From positions 6,865,264 through 6,929,263 of the forward strand of contig NZ_CP010892.1 in NCBI RefSeq assembly GCF_000931465.1: DNA of 64,000 nucleotides, given 5' to 3'. Positions 33,684 through 42,582 of the stretch are shown here, one piece after another. Numbering within the stretch: the stretch's first letter is position 1; each line of letters opens with the position of its first letter. The notes below the pieces were generated by a model, which saw nothing but the letters and a program-made list of their open reading frames with translations, was not told the origin of the DNA and made no database searches. The stretch comes from Pseudomonas sp. MRSN 12121 (GTDB taxonomy: Bacteria > Pseudomonadota > Gammaproteobacteria > Pseudomonadales > Pseudomonadaceae). The translations under genes were made by a program, and so were the position numbers.

Positions 33684-35126
33684 ATGCTGATTCCAGTGAT
33701 TCTTTCCGGCGGTGCCGGGACTCGCTTGTGGCCGGTATCGCGCGAAGGTCATCCCAAGCCCTTCATGACCCTGCCCGACGGGCAGAGTCTGCTGGGCAAG
33801 ACCTATCGGCGCGCGGCCACGTTGCTGGCCGGTAGCGGCGACATCGTTACCGTGACCAACCGCGACCACTACTTTCAAAGCAAGGATCACTTCCAGGCCG
33901 CCAGGCTGGATCGGCATCATGGACACTTCATCCTCGAACCCACCGGGCGCAACACCGCCCCGGCGATAGCCGTCGCGGCCCTGGCCGCGCAGGCCCGGCA
34001 CGGCGACCAGGCGACCCTGGTGGTGATGCCGGCGGACCATCTGATCCGCAATGAAGAGGCGTTCAAAAACGCCGTCGCTCACGCCGCGCAGCTGGCCGAA
34101 ACCGGGCATCTGGTCACCTTCGGCGTCACCCCGGACGCGCCGGAAACCGGCTTTGGCTATATCGAGTCAGGCTCCGCCCTCGACGATCGCGGCGCCGCCA
34201 GGGTCGCGCGCTTCGTGGAAAAACCCGATCTGAAGACCGCCCTGGGCTATCTCGAGAGCGGCCGTTTCCTGTGGAACTCGGGCATGTTCTGTTTCACCGT
34301 CGCCACGCTGCTGGCCGAGCTGCAACAGCACGCCCCCGAGCTGCTGGAACGGGCTCGCGCCTGCCTGGCCGCAAGCGCGCCGGTGGAAACCGGCCGCATC
34401 ACCCAGCATGAGCTGTCAGCGGAGCATTTCGCCGAGATGCCGGACATTTCCATCGACTACGCGCTGATGGAGGTATCGGGCCAGGTTGCCGTGGTGCCGG
34501 CGCAGTTCGATTGGAGCGACATCGGCTCCTGGGGCGCCATCAGCGCCCTGGTGGACGCCGATGCCCAGGACAACCGCGCCAGCGGTGAAGCGCTGTTCAT
34601 CGACAGCCACGGCAACTTCGTCCAGAGCGAAGGCCGCATGATCGCCACCGTGGGCGTCGACAACCTGATCGTGGTCGAGACCGCCGACGCCATCCTGGTG
34701 GCCCACGCGGACCGCGCCCAGGATGTGCGCCAGGTGGCCCGCCAGCTCAAGGACCGCAATCACGAATCCTACCGCCTGCACCGCACGGTCAGCCGGCCCT
34801 GGGGCAGCTACACCGTGCTGGAGGAAGGCCCGGGCTTCAAGATCAAGAAGATCGTGGTCAAGCCGGGGGCGGCGCTGTCGCTGCAGATGCACCACCATCG
34901 CAATGAACACTGGGTGGTGGTCAAGGGCACAGCCATGGTCACCAACAACGGCGACGGCTCGCATCTGGTCAACAGCAACGAATCCACCTTCATCGCCGCC
35001 GGGCACAAGCATCGGCTGGCCAATCCGGGAGTGATCGACCTGGTCATCATCGAAGTGCAGAGCGGCGAATACCTGGGCGAAGACGACATCGTGCGCTTCG
35101 AAGACCAATACGGCAGGACGGCCTGA
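33684..35126 (+). CDS. wbpW: Bifunctional mannose-6-phosphate isomerase / mannose-1-phosphate guanylyltransferase
   Basis: A 480-residue type II PMI-GMP enzyme that supplies GDP-D-mannose. The N-terminal nucleotidyltransferase has GGAGTRLWPVSR at 9-20 and the FVEKP motif near 180. The C-terminal cupin PMI domain (about 350-480) contains RPWGSY and the zinc-site region HHHRNEHWVVV. Homologues AlgA and PslB serve other polysaccharides; location between gmd and wzm identifies this as WbpW. A ribosome-binding AAGGAGTAAGG lies before the ATG. The stop shares one base with the wzm start (TGATG). Confidence 0.94.
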   Translation: MLIPVILSGGAGTRLWPVSREGHPKPFMTLPDGQSLLGKTYRRAATLLAGSGDIVTVTNRDHYFQSKDHFQAARLDRHHGHFILEPTGRNTAPAIAVAALAAQARHGDQATLVVMPADHLIRNEEAFKNAVAHAAQLAETGHLVTFGVTPDAPETGFGYIESGSALDDRGAARVARFVEKPDLKTALGYLESGRFLWNSGMFCFTVATLLAELQQHAPELLERARACLAASAPVETGRITQHELSAEHFAEMPDISIDYALMEVSGQVAVVPAQFDWSDIGSWGAISALVDADAQDNRASGEALFIDSHGNFVQSEGRMIATVGVDNLIVVETADAILVAHADRAQDVRQVARQLKDRNHESYRLHRTVSRPWGSYTVLEEGPGFKIKKIVVKPGAALSLQMHHHRNEHWVVVKGTAMVTNNGDGSHLVNSNESTFIAAGHKHRLANPGVIDLVIIEVQSGEYLGEDDIVRFEDQYGRTA

Positions 35127-35923
35127 TGCTGCTCAATCTGTACCGCTCGCTGCGCGGCTATCGGGGCTTCATCCTTGGTAGCGTGCAGCGCGAGTTCCAG
35201 GCGCGCTATCGCAACTCGCTGTTCGGCGCCCTGTGGACCGTGCTCAATCCGCTGTCGATGATCGTCGTCTACACGGTGATCTTTTCCCAGGTGATGCGCG
35301 CCCGCCTGCCCGGCGTGGAAGACGGCCTGGCCTACAGCGTCTACCTGTGCGCCGGACTGCTGACCTGGGGCCTGTTTTCCGAGCTGACCCTGCGCAGCCA
35401 GAACATGTTCCTGGAAAACGCCAACCTGCTGAAGAAGATCAGCTTCCCGCGCATCTGCCTGCCGGTGATCGTGCTGCTCAACGCCGGCATCAACTTCGCG
35501 ATCATCCTCGGCCTGTTCCTCGGCTTCCTGTTGATCACCGGGCGCTTGCCGGGCCTGGCGCTGCTGGCGCTGGTCCCGCTGCTGCTGTTGCAGGTGCTGT
35601 TCTGCGCCGGCCTGGGCATGATCCTCGGGGTGCTGAATGTGTTCTTCCGCGATGTCGCGCAGTTCTACGGCATCTTCCTGCAGTTCTGGTTCTGGCTCAC
35701 ACCCATCGTCTACCCCATCGGCATCCTGCCCGAGTCGATCCAGCGCCTGCTGGCGCTCAACCCGCTGACCGCGCTGATGCACAGCTACCAGAACCTGTTC
35801 CTGTACGACCAATGGCCACAGTGGAGTTCGCTGACACCGCTGCTGGTGATCAGCCTGTTGTTCTGCGCCATGGGGCTGCGGCTGTTCCGCCAGCGCGTCG
35901 GTGAAATGGTGGATGAGCTCTGA
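35126..35923 (+). CDS. wzm: O-antigen ABC transporter permease
   Basis: A 265-residue ABC-2 type permease with about six transmembrane helices and an N-terminal amphipathic gate segment (LYRSLRGYRGFILGSVQREFQARYR region). With Wzt it exports undecaprenyl-linked D-rhamnan across the inner membrane to the ligase WaaL. One-base overlaps (TGATG) with wbpW and with wzt couple its translation to both. The order gmd-wbpW-wzm-wzt is that of the A-band locus in P. aeruginosa. No unusual features. Confidence 0.94.
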   Translation: MLLNLYRSLRGYRGFILGSVQREFQARYRNSLFGALWTVLNPLSMIVVYTVIFSQVMRARLPGVEDGLAYSVYLCAGLLTWGLFSELTLRSQNMFLENANLLKKISFPRICLPVIVLLNAGINFAIILGLFLGFLLITGRLPGLALLALVPLLLLQVLFCAGLGMILGVLNVFFRDVAQFYGIFLQFWFWLTPIVYPIGILPESIQRLLALNPLTALMHSYQNLFLYDQWPQWSSLTPLLVISLLFCAMGLRLFRQRVGEMVDEL

Positions 35924-37188
35924 TGGGACATATACGCGTCACCGGCCTGGGCAAGGCCTACAAGCAGTACCCGAACCGCTGGAGCCGGCTGTTCGAATGG
36001 CTGATTCCGTTTTCCGCGCCGCGCCATCAGTTGCACTGGGTGCTGCAGGGCGTCGATTTCGAGATCGAGCCGGGCCAGGCCGTGGGCATCGTCGGGGTCA
36101 ACGGCGCCGGCAAGAGCACCCTGCTGAAGATGATCACCGGCACCACCCAGCCGACCTGCGGCGAGATCCGGCTGCAGGGCCGGGTCGCGGCGCTGCTGGA
36201 GCTGGGCATGGGCTTTCATCCGGACTTCACCGGACGCCAGAACGTGGTCATGGCCGGCCAGTTGCTGGGCATGCAGGTCGAGGAAATCGAAGCCCTGATG
36301 CCGGACATCGAAGCCTTCGCCGAAATCGGCGAGGCCATCGACCATCCGGTGCGCACCTATTCCAGCGGCATGCAGATGCGCCTGGCGTTCAGCGTAGCCA
36401 CGGCGCGCCGCCCGGACATCCTGATCGTCGACGAGGCTCTATCGGTGGGCGATGCCTATTTCCAGCACAAGAGCTTCGAACGCATCCGCAGCTTCCGCCG
36501 TGCCGGCAGCACCCTGCTGATCGTTTCCCATGACCGCTCGGCGATCCAGTCGATCTGCGACACCGCGATCCTGCTGGAGCAGGGCCGCGTGGCCCTGCAT
36601 GGCAAGCCGGAAGAAGTGATGGACTACTACAACGCCATGCTCGCCGAGCGCGAGGGCCAGACGGTGCGCCAGGAAATGCTGGCCAACGGTCAGGTGCGGA
36701 CCATTTCCGGCACCGGCGAGGCCGGGATCCTCAGCGTGCACCTGCGCGACGAACGCGAGCGCTCGATCGAGGTGGCCGAAGTCGGCCAGCCGGTGGTGCT
36801 GGAAGTGCAGGTCGAGGTGCGCCAGGCCATCGAGCGGCTGGTACTGGGCTTCATGATCAAGGACCGCCTCGGCCAGCCCATGTATGGCATCAACACCCAT
36901 CGCCAGGACCAGGCCCTGACCGACCTTCACGCCGGCGAACACGTCACCTTCCGCTTCGCCTTCACCATGGGTCTGGGCAAGGGCAACTACTCGGTGGCCC
37001 TGAGCCTGTCGCGGCTGGATTCGCACCTGGACCGCAACTTCGAGTGGCGCGACTACGGCCTGGTCTTCCATGTCATCAACAACCGCCAGGAAGATTTCGT
37101 CGGCTGCTCCTGGCTGCAGGCGCGGACCAGCATCGTCCGCGAGCCCCTGAAGTCCCCCGAACCGATGACCCAGCGAGTGGCGCCATGA
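35923..37188 (+). CDS. wzt: O-antigen ABC transporter ATP-binding protein with carbohydrate-binding tail
   Basis: A 421-residue ATPase of the ABC polysaccharide exporter. Walker A GVNGAGKST at 58-66, signature YSSGMQMRLAFS near 146-157, Walker B DILIVDEALSVGD near 165-177, and H-loop SHDRS. The extra 170 residues at the C-terminus form the Wzt carbohydrate-binding domain, which recognises a chain end; in other systems such domains read methyl or phosphate caps. That is of interest because methyltransferase genes sit in the divergent arm. ATGA overlap with wbpX. Confidence 0.94.
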   Translation: MGHIRVTGLGKAYKQYPNRWSRLFEWLIPFSAPRHQLHWVLQGVDFEIEPGQAVGIVGVNGAGKSTLLKMITGTTQPTCGEIRLQGRVAALLELGMGFHPDFTGRQNVVMAGQLLGMQVEEIEALMPDIEAFAEIGEAIDHPVRTYSSGMQMRLAFSVATARRPDILIVDEALSVGDAYFQHKSFERIRSFRRAGSTLLIVSHDRSAIQSICDTAILLEQGRVALHGKPEEVMDYYNAMLAEREGQTVRQEMLANGQVRTISGTGEAGILSVHLRDERERSIEVAEVGQPVVLEVQVEVRQAIERLVLGFMIKDRLGQPMYGINTHRQDQALTDLHAGEHVTFRFAFTMGLGKGNYSVALSLSRLDSHLDRNFEWRDYGLVFHVINNRQEDFVGCSWLQARTSIVREPLKSPEPMTQRVAP

Positions 37189-38558
37189 CCCGACTGTTGA
37201 TCGAATGCACCTACGTGTTCGAACACCCTGAAACCAACTCGGGCATCCAGCGCGTGGTGCGCAACGTCATCCGTGAACTGCCGGCGGCCGACGCCTCGGC
37301 CGAGTGCATCCCGGTGGTCATGCTCAAAGACAAGCTCTATCGGGTCTTGAGCCTCAAGCCGTTGAAGGCCGAACGTTGGAACCTGATGGGGCTGCGGGTA
37401 CGCCTGGAACAGATGGCCAACGTCTTCTGGGTACGCCACCGGGCCCTGGAGCGGCGTAAGCCTTTCACCTCGTACCTGCCACGCCGACTGCTCTATGTGG
37501 CTTGCCGCCTGACCGCCCTGGTCTGCTTCAGCATTCCGCTGCGATTGTGCAACCGGCTTTTGAATACTCGGCAGATCCCTCAACGCTGCATTCCCCTGCA
37601 GCATCAACCGGGCGACCAGCTGGTGTTGCTGGACTCCTCCTGGCACGCCGATTTTTTTCCCCTGGCCGAACAGCTCAAGCGCGACGGGGTAGGCATCGTC
37701 TCGGTGATCTACGACCTGATTCCGCTGACTCATCCCCAGTTCTGCGACGCCGGGCTGGTCCGGGTGTTCAACCACTGGTTCGACTGGATCGCCCGCACCG
37801 CCGACGGCTACATGGCGATTTCCGCGACCATCCGCGACCAGGTCCGCGAAGAGATGCTGCGCCGGGTGGGCGACGAGCAGGTGGCGCAACGCTGGTTCGA
37901 CTTTTTCCACCTCGGCTCGGAACTGGATCTGTGCAGCGAAAACTCGCGGATCGACCCGGCGCTGACGCAGCTGTTCAAGAACCGTGCACCGGTGTTCCTG
38001 ATGGTCAGCACCATCGAACCACGCAAGAACCATGGATACCTGATCGATGCCTTCGAGCGTGTCTGGGCTGCCGGGTCCCAGGCGCGCCTGTGCATTGCCG
38101 GGCGTATCGGCTGGAAATGCGAGGCACTGATCGAGCGGATTCGTCGTCATCCCGAACTGAACCGACGTCTGTTCATGTTCAACGCCCTGGACGACAACAG
38201 CCTGGAGTACGCCTATTCCAAGGCCACGGCCCTGGTATTCCCCTCCTATGTCGAAGGCTTCGGCCTGCCCCTGGTAGAGGCCATGCAGCGTGGCCTGCCG
38301 GCCATGGGCAGCGATATTCCGGTGTTTCGCGAAATCGGTGGGGAGTTCATGGCCTATTTCGATCTGAATGACTCGCAAAGCCTGGCCGACCTTGTCATCG
38401 AGCATGAAACCAGCGGCGTGTTTCCCGCCGCCCGCCATGTCGATGAATGGCGCTGGCTGGGCTGGCGCGAAGCCAGTGCGCAACTCGTCGAGCGTATTGC
38501 CTACCACCGCAACCATGCCCCTTCCGTCATGGAGACGCATGATGCGGATAGCCCTTAA
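37185..38558 (+). CDS. wbpX: D-rhamnosyltransferase WbpX
   Basis: A 457-residue GT4-type glycosyltransferase with a GT-B fold: an N-terminal acceptor part (SGIQRVVRNVI near 19-29) and a C-terminal donor domain with STIEPRKNHGYLIDAF and YVEGFGLPLVEAM. In P. aeruginosa WbpX acts as the third rhamnosyltransferase of the alpha-D-rhamnan repeat. The ATG overlaps the wzt stop (ATGA), and the 3' end overlaps wbpY by 17 bases. Assigned from order, length and motifs; which linkage it forms here is assumed from the relative. Confidence 0.9.
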   Translation: MTRLLIECTYVFEHPETNSGIQRVVRNVIRELPAADASAECIPVVMLKDKLYRVLSLKPLKAERWNLMGLRVRLEQMANVFWVRHRALERRKPFTSYLPRRLLYVACRLTALVCFSIPLRLCNRLLNTRQIPQRCIPLQHQPGDQLVLLDSSWHADFFPLAEQLKRDGVGIVSVIYDLIPLTHPQFCDAGLVRVFNHWFDWIARTADGYMAISATIRDQVREEMLRRVGDEQVAQRWFDFFHLGSELDLCSENSRIDPALTQLFKNRAPVFLMVSTIEPRKNHGYLIDAFERVWAAGSQARLCIAGRIGWKCEALIERIRRHPELNRRLFMFNALDDNSLEYAYSKATALVFPSYVEGFGLPLVEAMQRGLPAMGSDIPVFREIGGEFMAYFDLNDSQSLADLVIEHETSGVFPAARHVDEWRWLGWREASAQLVERIAYHRNHAPSVMETHDADSP

Positions 38559-39672
38559 CGCCCGCATTCTCCAGGCCCCGCGGACCGGCATCGGCCAGTA
38601 TGTGGCCGAACTGGTCTCGGCGCTGGTGGACGAACAGGATCTCGAACTATCGCTGTTCCATGGTTGGGGCTGGGGCCGCGAACTGCCTGCCGCCGCCATG
38701 CCGGGCTATTCCCGGCTGGCCCCCTGGCTACGACGGATCCCCGGAGCCTACCGGGCCCGACGCTGGCTGGAGCAGCAGCGCTTCAACGGCAGCCAGTCGC
38801 CAGCGGTCGACCTCTATCACGAGCCCAGCCTCTGGCCACTGGAATTCGACGGCCCGACCGTGATCACCCTGCATGACTTGACCCACCTGCATTACCCCTC
38901 CACCCAGCCGCCGGCACGCTTGAAGGAAATCGAGCGACGCCTTGGTGCAGGCGTAGAGCAGGCAAGGCTGATCCTGACCGATTCGCAGTTTGTCGCCGAT
39001 GAGGCCCAGGACTATTTTGGCCTGCCCCGGGACCGCTTCGTGGTAGCCCCGCTGGGGGTCGCCGCGCGTTTCCATCCACGGGAGCATGCCGAGCTGGAAC
39101 ACAGCCTGGCCCCCCACGGCCTGCAACCTCGTGGCTATTTTCTCTGTGTCGGTACGCTTGAGCCCCGCAAGAACTTGTCGCAAGCCCTCGAAGCCCACGC
39201 ACGGATGCCATCCACACTGCGTCAACGCTATCCATTGCTGATTATCGGTATGGCCGGCTGGGAACAAGGGCAGTTCAGCGAGGTGCTGCAAAAAGGCCTG
39301 GCCAGCGGCCATGTGCGCCTGCTCGGCTACTTGCCGGACGAACAGGTGGCGCAATGGGTGGCAGGGGCCAGGGCGCTGGTCTTTCCGTCACTGTATGAAG
39401 GTTTCGGCCTTCCGGTCCTGGAGGCCATGGCCAGCGGCACCCCCGTGGTGCTGACACGGCGCTCGGCGATGCCGGAAGTCGCGGGAGCGGCGGGCAATTA
39501 TGTCGAGCCCGGCGACGTGGAAGGCTTATCCACTACCCTGCTACGCCTGATCGACGACGAGCCCCACTGGCAAACATGCCGCGAGGCTGGATTACAACAA
39601 GCCGGGCTTTTTTCCTGGAAGCACTGCGCGCAAATCACCGCGCGCACCTATCGCCAGGCCATGGGAGGCTGA
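38542..39672 (+). CDS. wbpY: D-rhamnosyltransferase WbpY
   Basis: A 376-residue GT4 glycosyltransferase beginning MRIALNARILQAPRTGIGQY, with the TLEPRKN donor-site motif and YEGFGLPVLEAMASGTPVV. In P. aeruginosa WbpY adds D-rhamnose early in A-band synthesis after WbpZ. ATG 38542 is preferred over the adjacent ATG 38539 because GGAG at 38531-38534 then sits seven bases upstream. It starts within the end of wbpX and is followed by wbpZ after one base. Confidence 0.9.
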   Translation: MRIALNARILQAPRTGIGQYVAELVSALVDEQDLELSLFHGWGWGRELPAAAMPGYSRLAPWLRRIPGAYRARRWLEQQRFNGSQSPAVDLYHEPSLWPLEFDGPTVITLHDLTHLHYPSTQPPARLKEIERRLGAGVEQARLILTDSQFVADEAQDYFGLPRDRFVVAPLGVAARFHPREHAELEHSLAPHGLQPRGYFLCVGTLEPRKNLSQALEAHARMPSTLRQRYPLLIIGMAGWEQGQFSEVLQKGLASGHVRLLGYLPDEQVAQWVAGARALVFPSLYEGFGLPVLEAMASGTPVVLTRRSAMPEVAGAAGNYVEPGDVEGLSTTLLRLIDDEPHWQTCREAGLQQAGLFSWKHCAQITARTYRQAMGG

Positions 39673-39673
39673 T

Positions 39674-40804
39674 ATGCGCGTCTTGCACTTCTTCAAAACC
39701 TATCTGCCCGATTCGGTCGGCGGCATCGAACAGGTCATTTTTCAGCTATGCGAAAGCGGTGCCCTGCACGGCACCGACGGCCAGGTCCTGACCCTCAGTA
39801 CCAACCCGCAACCCAGGGTGCTGAAGCTCGGCCACCATGAGGTACACCGCGCCAGGCTGGACATCCAGTTCGCCTCCACCGGCTTCTCCTACAGCGTGTT
39901 CAAGCAGTTTCGCGAGATGGCCGCCGAGGCCGACGTGGTCAATTACCACTTCCCCTGGCCGTTCATGGACGTGGTGCACTTCATGAGTGGCCTGGACAAG
40001 CCCTGCGTGGCCACCTACCACTCCGACATCATTCGCCAGCGCCACCTGCTCAAGCTGTACCGCCCCTTGATGAACCGCTTCCTGGGCAGCGTCGACCGGA
40101 TCGTCGCCGCCTCGCCGAACTACCTGCACACCAGTGATGTGCTGCAACGCTTCCGGGACAAGACGCGGGTCATCCCCTATGGCCTGAACAAGGCCGGTTA
40201 TCCACAGCCCGACAACGAACGCATGAATCACTGGCGCCAGCGCCTGGGCGAACGCTTCTTCCTGTTCGTCGGGGTGATGCGCTACTACAAGGGCCTGCAC
40301 ATCCTGCTCGACGCCCTCAAGGACGTGGATTATCCGGTGGTGATCGTCGGCGCCGGCCCGCTGGAGGCCGAACTGCATGCCCAGGCCGCGGCGCTGGGCC
40401 TGCGCAACCTGCATTTCCTCGGCCGCCTGGGGGACGAAGACAAGGTCGCCCTGCTGCAACTGAGCTATGCGATCGTCTTCCCTTCGCACCTGCGCTCCGA
40501 GGCATTCGGCATCTCCCTGCTCGAAGGCGCGATGTACGGCAAGCCGATGATCTCCAGCGAAATCGGCACCGGCACCAGCTACATCAATATCCATGGCGAA
40601 ACCGGCCTGGTGGTGCCACCGAGCGATCCCCTGGCCTTCCGCGCCGCCATGCGCCAGCTCTGGGACAACCCCGGACAGGCCGCGCAGATGGGGCTCAAGG
40701 CCGAAGCCCGCTACCGGCAACTGTTCACCGCCGACGACATGGGCCGCAAATGGAACGAGCTGTACCACGAGCTGCTGGAGGAAAAGGCCCTGTCCTACGC
40801 CTGA
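39674..40804 (+). CDS. wbpZ: D-rhamnosyltransferase WbpZ
   Basis: A 376-residue GT4 glycosyltransferase with LHFFKTYLPDSVGGIEQ at the N-terminus (acceptor loop) and the donor-site motifs FVGVMRYYKGLH and RSEAFGISLLEGAMYGKP. WbpZ is thought to add the first D-rhamnose to the lipid-linked primer sugar made by WbpL. It is last in the plus-strand arm; the stop is followed by REP elements that probably end the transcript. A perfect TTATCCACA box lies inside the gene at 40198. The P. aeruginosa neighbours PA5446 onwards are not found here; the next gene is a flavin-type oxidase homologue. Confidence 0.91.
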   Translation: MRVLHFFKTYLPDSVGGIEQVIFQLCESGALHGTDGQVLTLSTNPQPRVLKLGHHEVHRARLDIQFASTGFSYSVFKQFREMAAEADVVNYHFPWPFMDVVHFMSGLDKPCVATYHSDIIRQRHLLKLYRPLMNRFLGSVDRIVAASPNYLHTSDVLQRFRDKTRVIPYGLNKAGYPQPDNERMNHWRQRLGERFFLFVGVMRYYKGLHILLDALKDVDYPVVIVGAGPLEAELHAQAAALGLRNLHFLGRLGDEDKVALLQLSYAIVFPSHLRSEAFGISLLEGAMYGKPMISSEIGTGTSYINIHGETGLVVPPSDPLAFRAAMRQLWDNPGQAAQMGLKAEARYRQLFTADDMGRKWNELYHELLEEKALSYA

Positions 40805-40820
40805 TCCTCCAAACGCCAAT

Positions 40821-40901
40821 CTGTAGGAGCGAAGCTTGTTCGCGATACAGACACCGCGCGAGATCAGGTACGGCCCTTTCGCGGGCAAGCCTCGCTCCTA
40901 C
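40821..40901. repeat. REP pair between wbpZ and the oxidase-like gene
   Basis: Two REP-like units, CTGTAGGAGCGAAGCTTG at 40821 and GCGGGCAAGCCTCGCTCCTAC at 40881-40901, in opposite orientation. The second unit overlaps the stop codon of the convergent gene ending at 40898: its CTAC supplies the TAG. Confidence 0.82.
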
Positions 40902-41791
40902 GTCTGATCCGTCAGGTGCCAACGCAGGGCCAGGGCAGCCGGGCGGCGCACCAGCTGTTCGACCTCGACGTGCCACAGGCGCTCGGCGCCGGGGAAAGTG
41001 GCGATGTGCGGGCCATCGAGAACCACTTCGGCACGGCCACTGAGCTGTAGCAGGTCGCCGCGGCTGAAGTCGATGAACAACAGGCCGGCGCGAGGGTTGA
41101 GCGAGAGATTGCCCAAGGTGTTGAAGTGCAGGTTGCCGGCGAAATCCGGAATGCTCAGCCGGTTGCCTTCGACCCGCACGAACCCCGTTGGGCCGCCCCG
41201 ATGGGATACATCGACCCAATATCGGCCCTCCACCTCCACATAACTGGCGACAAAGAACGTATCGGCGGTGCGGATCATGGCCCGCGCTGCCGCGTCCAGG
41301 CCATCCAGGCGCTGCACGGGCCGATTCGCCGCCAGCGGCACCGACTGGAACTGGCGCAACTGGATATAACGCGGGCAATTGCCGAACGACTGCTCGACAC
41401 CCAGCGCAAAGCCCTGCTCGTCCAGTTGCGTGATGCGCCCGTTGAGGCGGTTGCGCCGCCGGGTGTGTAGCTCGATGCCCAGCAGGCCGATGGCCGCGCC
41501 TGCCGCCACCTGCGCCGGATCCTCGGCGGCGGGCAGGCTGTCGAGCCGCAACACCCCGGGCGTGGGCGAGTGGGCAAAGCCCTCAGGCCCCTCCAGCACG
41601 CTGGCCCAGGGGTTGCCCTGGTTATCCACAGCCCCCAGCAGCATGAACGGCAGCTGCTGGAAAAACTGCCGGTGCTGATCGGGCATCTCGCTGCGGATCA
41701 CCTTGCGTCCGAAACCTTCCATGCGTTCGGCGACGCCGACATGGCGCTGCAAGCGCTTTTCGCCCGCATGCCAGGGGGAATCGGTGTTCAT
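40898..41791 (-). CDS. Pyridoxamine 5'-phosphate oxidase-like flavin-binding protein
   Basis: A 297-residue protein with a split-barrel flavin-binding domain of the PNPOx-like superfamily; recognisable stretches are MPDQHRQFFQQLPFMLLGAVD (about 36-56) and the second barrel half TFFVASYV...GRYWVDVSHRGG...NLHFNTLGNL. It is not PdxH itself (longer, different motifs). GGGGAGAGC precedes the ATG at 41791. The stop codon TAG and last codons run into a REP unit, so the natural 3' end may have been altered by REP insertion. Substrate unknown; GST follows upstream on the same strand after 38 bases. Confidence 0.8.
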   Translation of the reverse strand: MNTDSPWHAGEKRLQRHVGVAERMEGFGRKVIRSEMPDQHRQFFQQLPFMLLGAVDNQGNPWASVLEGPEGFAHSPTPGVLRLDSLPAAEDPAQVAAGAAIGLLGIELHTRRRNRLNGRITQLDEQGFALGVEQSFGNCPRYIQLRQFQSVPLAANRPVQRLDGLDAAARAMIRTADTFFVASYVEVEGRYWVDVSHRGGPTGFVRVEGNRLSIPDFAGNLHFNTLGNLSLNPRAGLLFIDFSRGDLLQLSGRAEVVLDGPHIATFPGAERLWHVEVEQLVRRPAALALRWHLTDQT

Positions 41792-41829
41792 GCTGCTCTC
41801 CCCTGCGTCGCCGACGCAGCGTTACGGGT

Positions 41830-42453
41830 TCAGGCGCTTTGCAGGCCTGCCGCCGTGCGCGGCATGCCGACGAAACCAGGCAAGGCTTCGATACGCGCCA
41901 GCCAAGCGCGCACCTGTGGATAATCCGCCAGCGACACGTTGCCTTCAGGGGCGTGGGCGATATAGCTGTAGCCGGCGATATCGGCGATGGTCGGTTCGTT
42001 GCCCGCCAGGTAAGAGCTGGCGGCCAGCTCCTGCTCGACCACCTTGAGCAGCGCATGGGAACGGGCGATGACTTCTTCGGCGTTATGCTGCGCGCCGAAT
42101 ACCGTGATCAGACGCGCCGCCGCCGGGCCGAAGGCAATCGGCCCCGCCGCTACCGACAGCCAGCGCTGGACCCGCGCCGCGCCCACCGGATCGCTGGGCA
42201 GCCAGCGACCCTGGCCATATTTCTGCGCCAGGTACACCAGGATCGCGTTGGAATCGGCCAGCACCACGCCCTGATCGTCGATCACCGGCACTTGGCCGAA
42301 CGCATTCAACTTGAGGAACGCCGCTTGTTTGTGCTCGCCTTTCGCCAGATCGACGAAGATCAGCTCGAAAGGCAGCTCCAGCAGCGACAGCATCAGCTCG
42401 ACGCGATGGGCATGACCGGAACGGGGAAAGTTGTAGAGCTTGATGGCTTGCAT
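41830..42453 (-). CDS. Glutathione S-transferase family protein
   Basis: A 207-residue GST with a thioredoxin-like N-terminal domain (LYNFPRSGHAHRVELMLSLL; Ser near residue 11 is the probable catalytic hydroxyl), the cis-Pro FGQVPVIDD segment, DSNAILVYLA, and a helical C-terminal domain with the N-capping motif PTIADIAGYSY. The start at 42453 has GGAG at seven bases. It probably forms a two-gene unit with the oxidase-like gene downstream. The electrophile substrate is not predictable; the adjacent LysR-type regulator may control it. Confidence 0.9.
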   Translation of the reverse strand: MQAIKLYNFPRSGHAHRVELMLSLLELPFELIFVDLAKGEHKQAAFLKLNAFGQVPVIDDQGVVLADSNAILVYLAQKYGQGRWLPSDPVGAARVQRWLSVAAGPIAFGPAAARLITVFGAQHNAEEVIARSHALLKVVEQELAASSYLAGNEPTIADIAGYSYIAHAPEGNVSLADYPQVRAWLARIEALPGFVGMPRTAAGLQSA

Positions 42454-42582
42454 GGCAGACTCCGTCGGGCAAGGGTGCCGCTCACCTGAGCAGCACGAAC
42501 GGCCATCATCTTCCCTCGCCCCTCGGAACAACAGAATCCCCAGAAAACACAATCCATCATTTCAGCCAGTGAAATGATCGCC

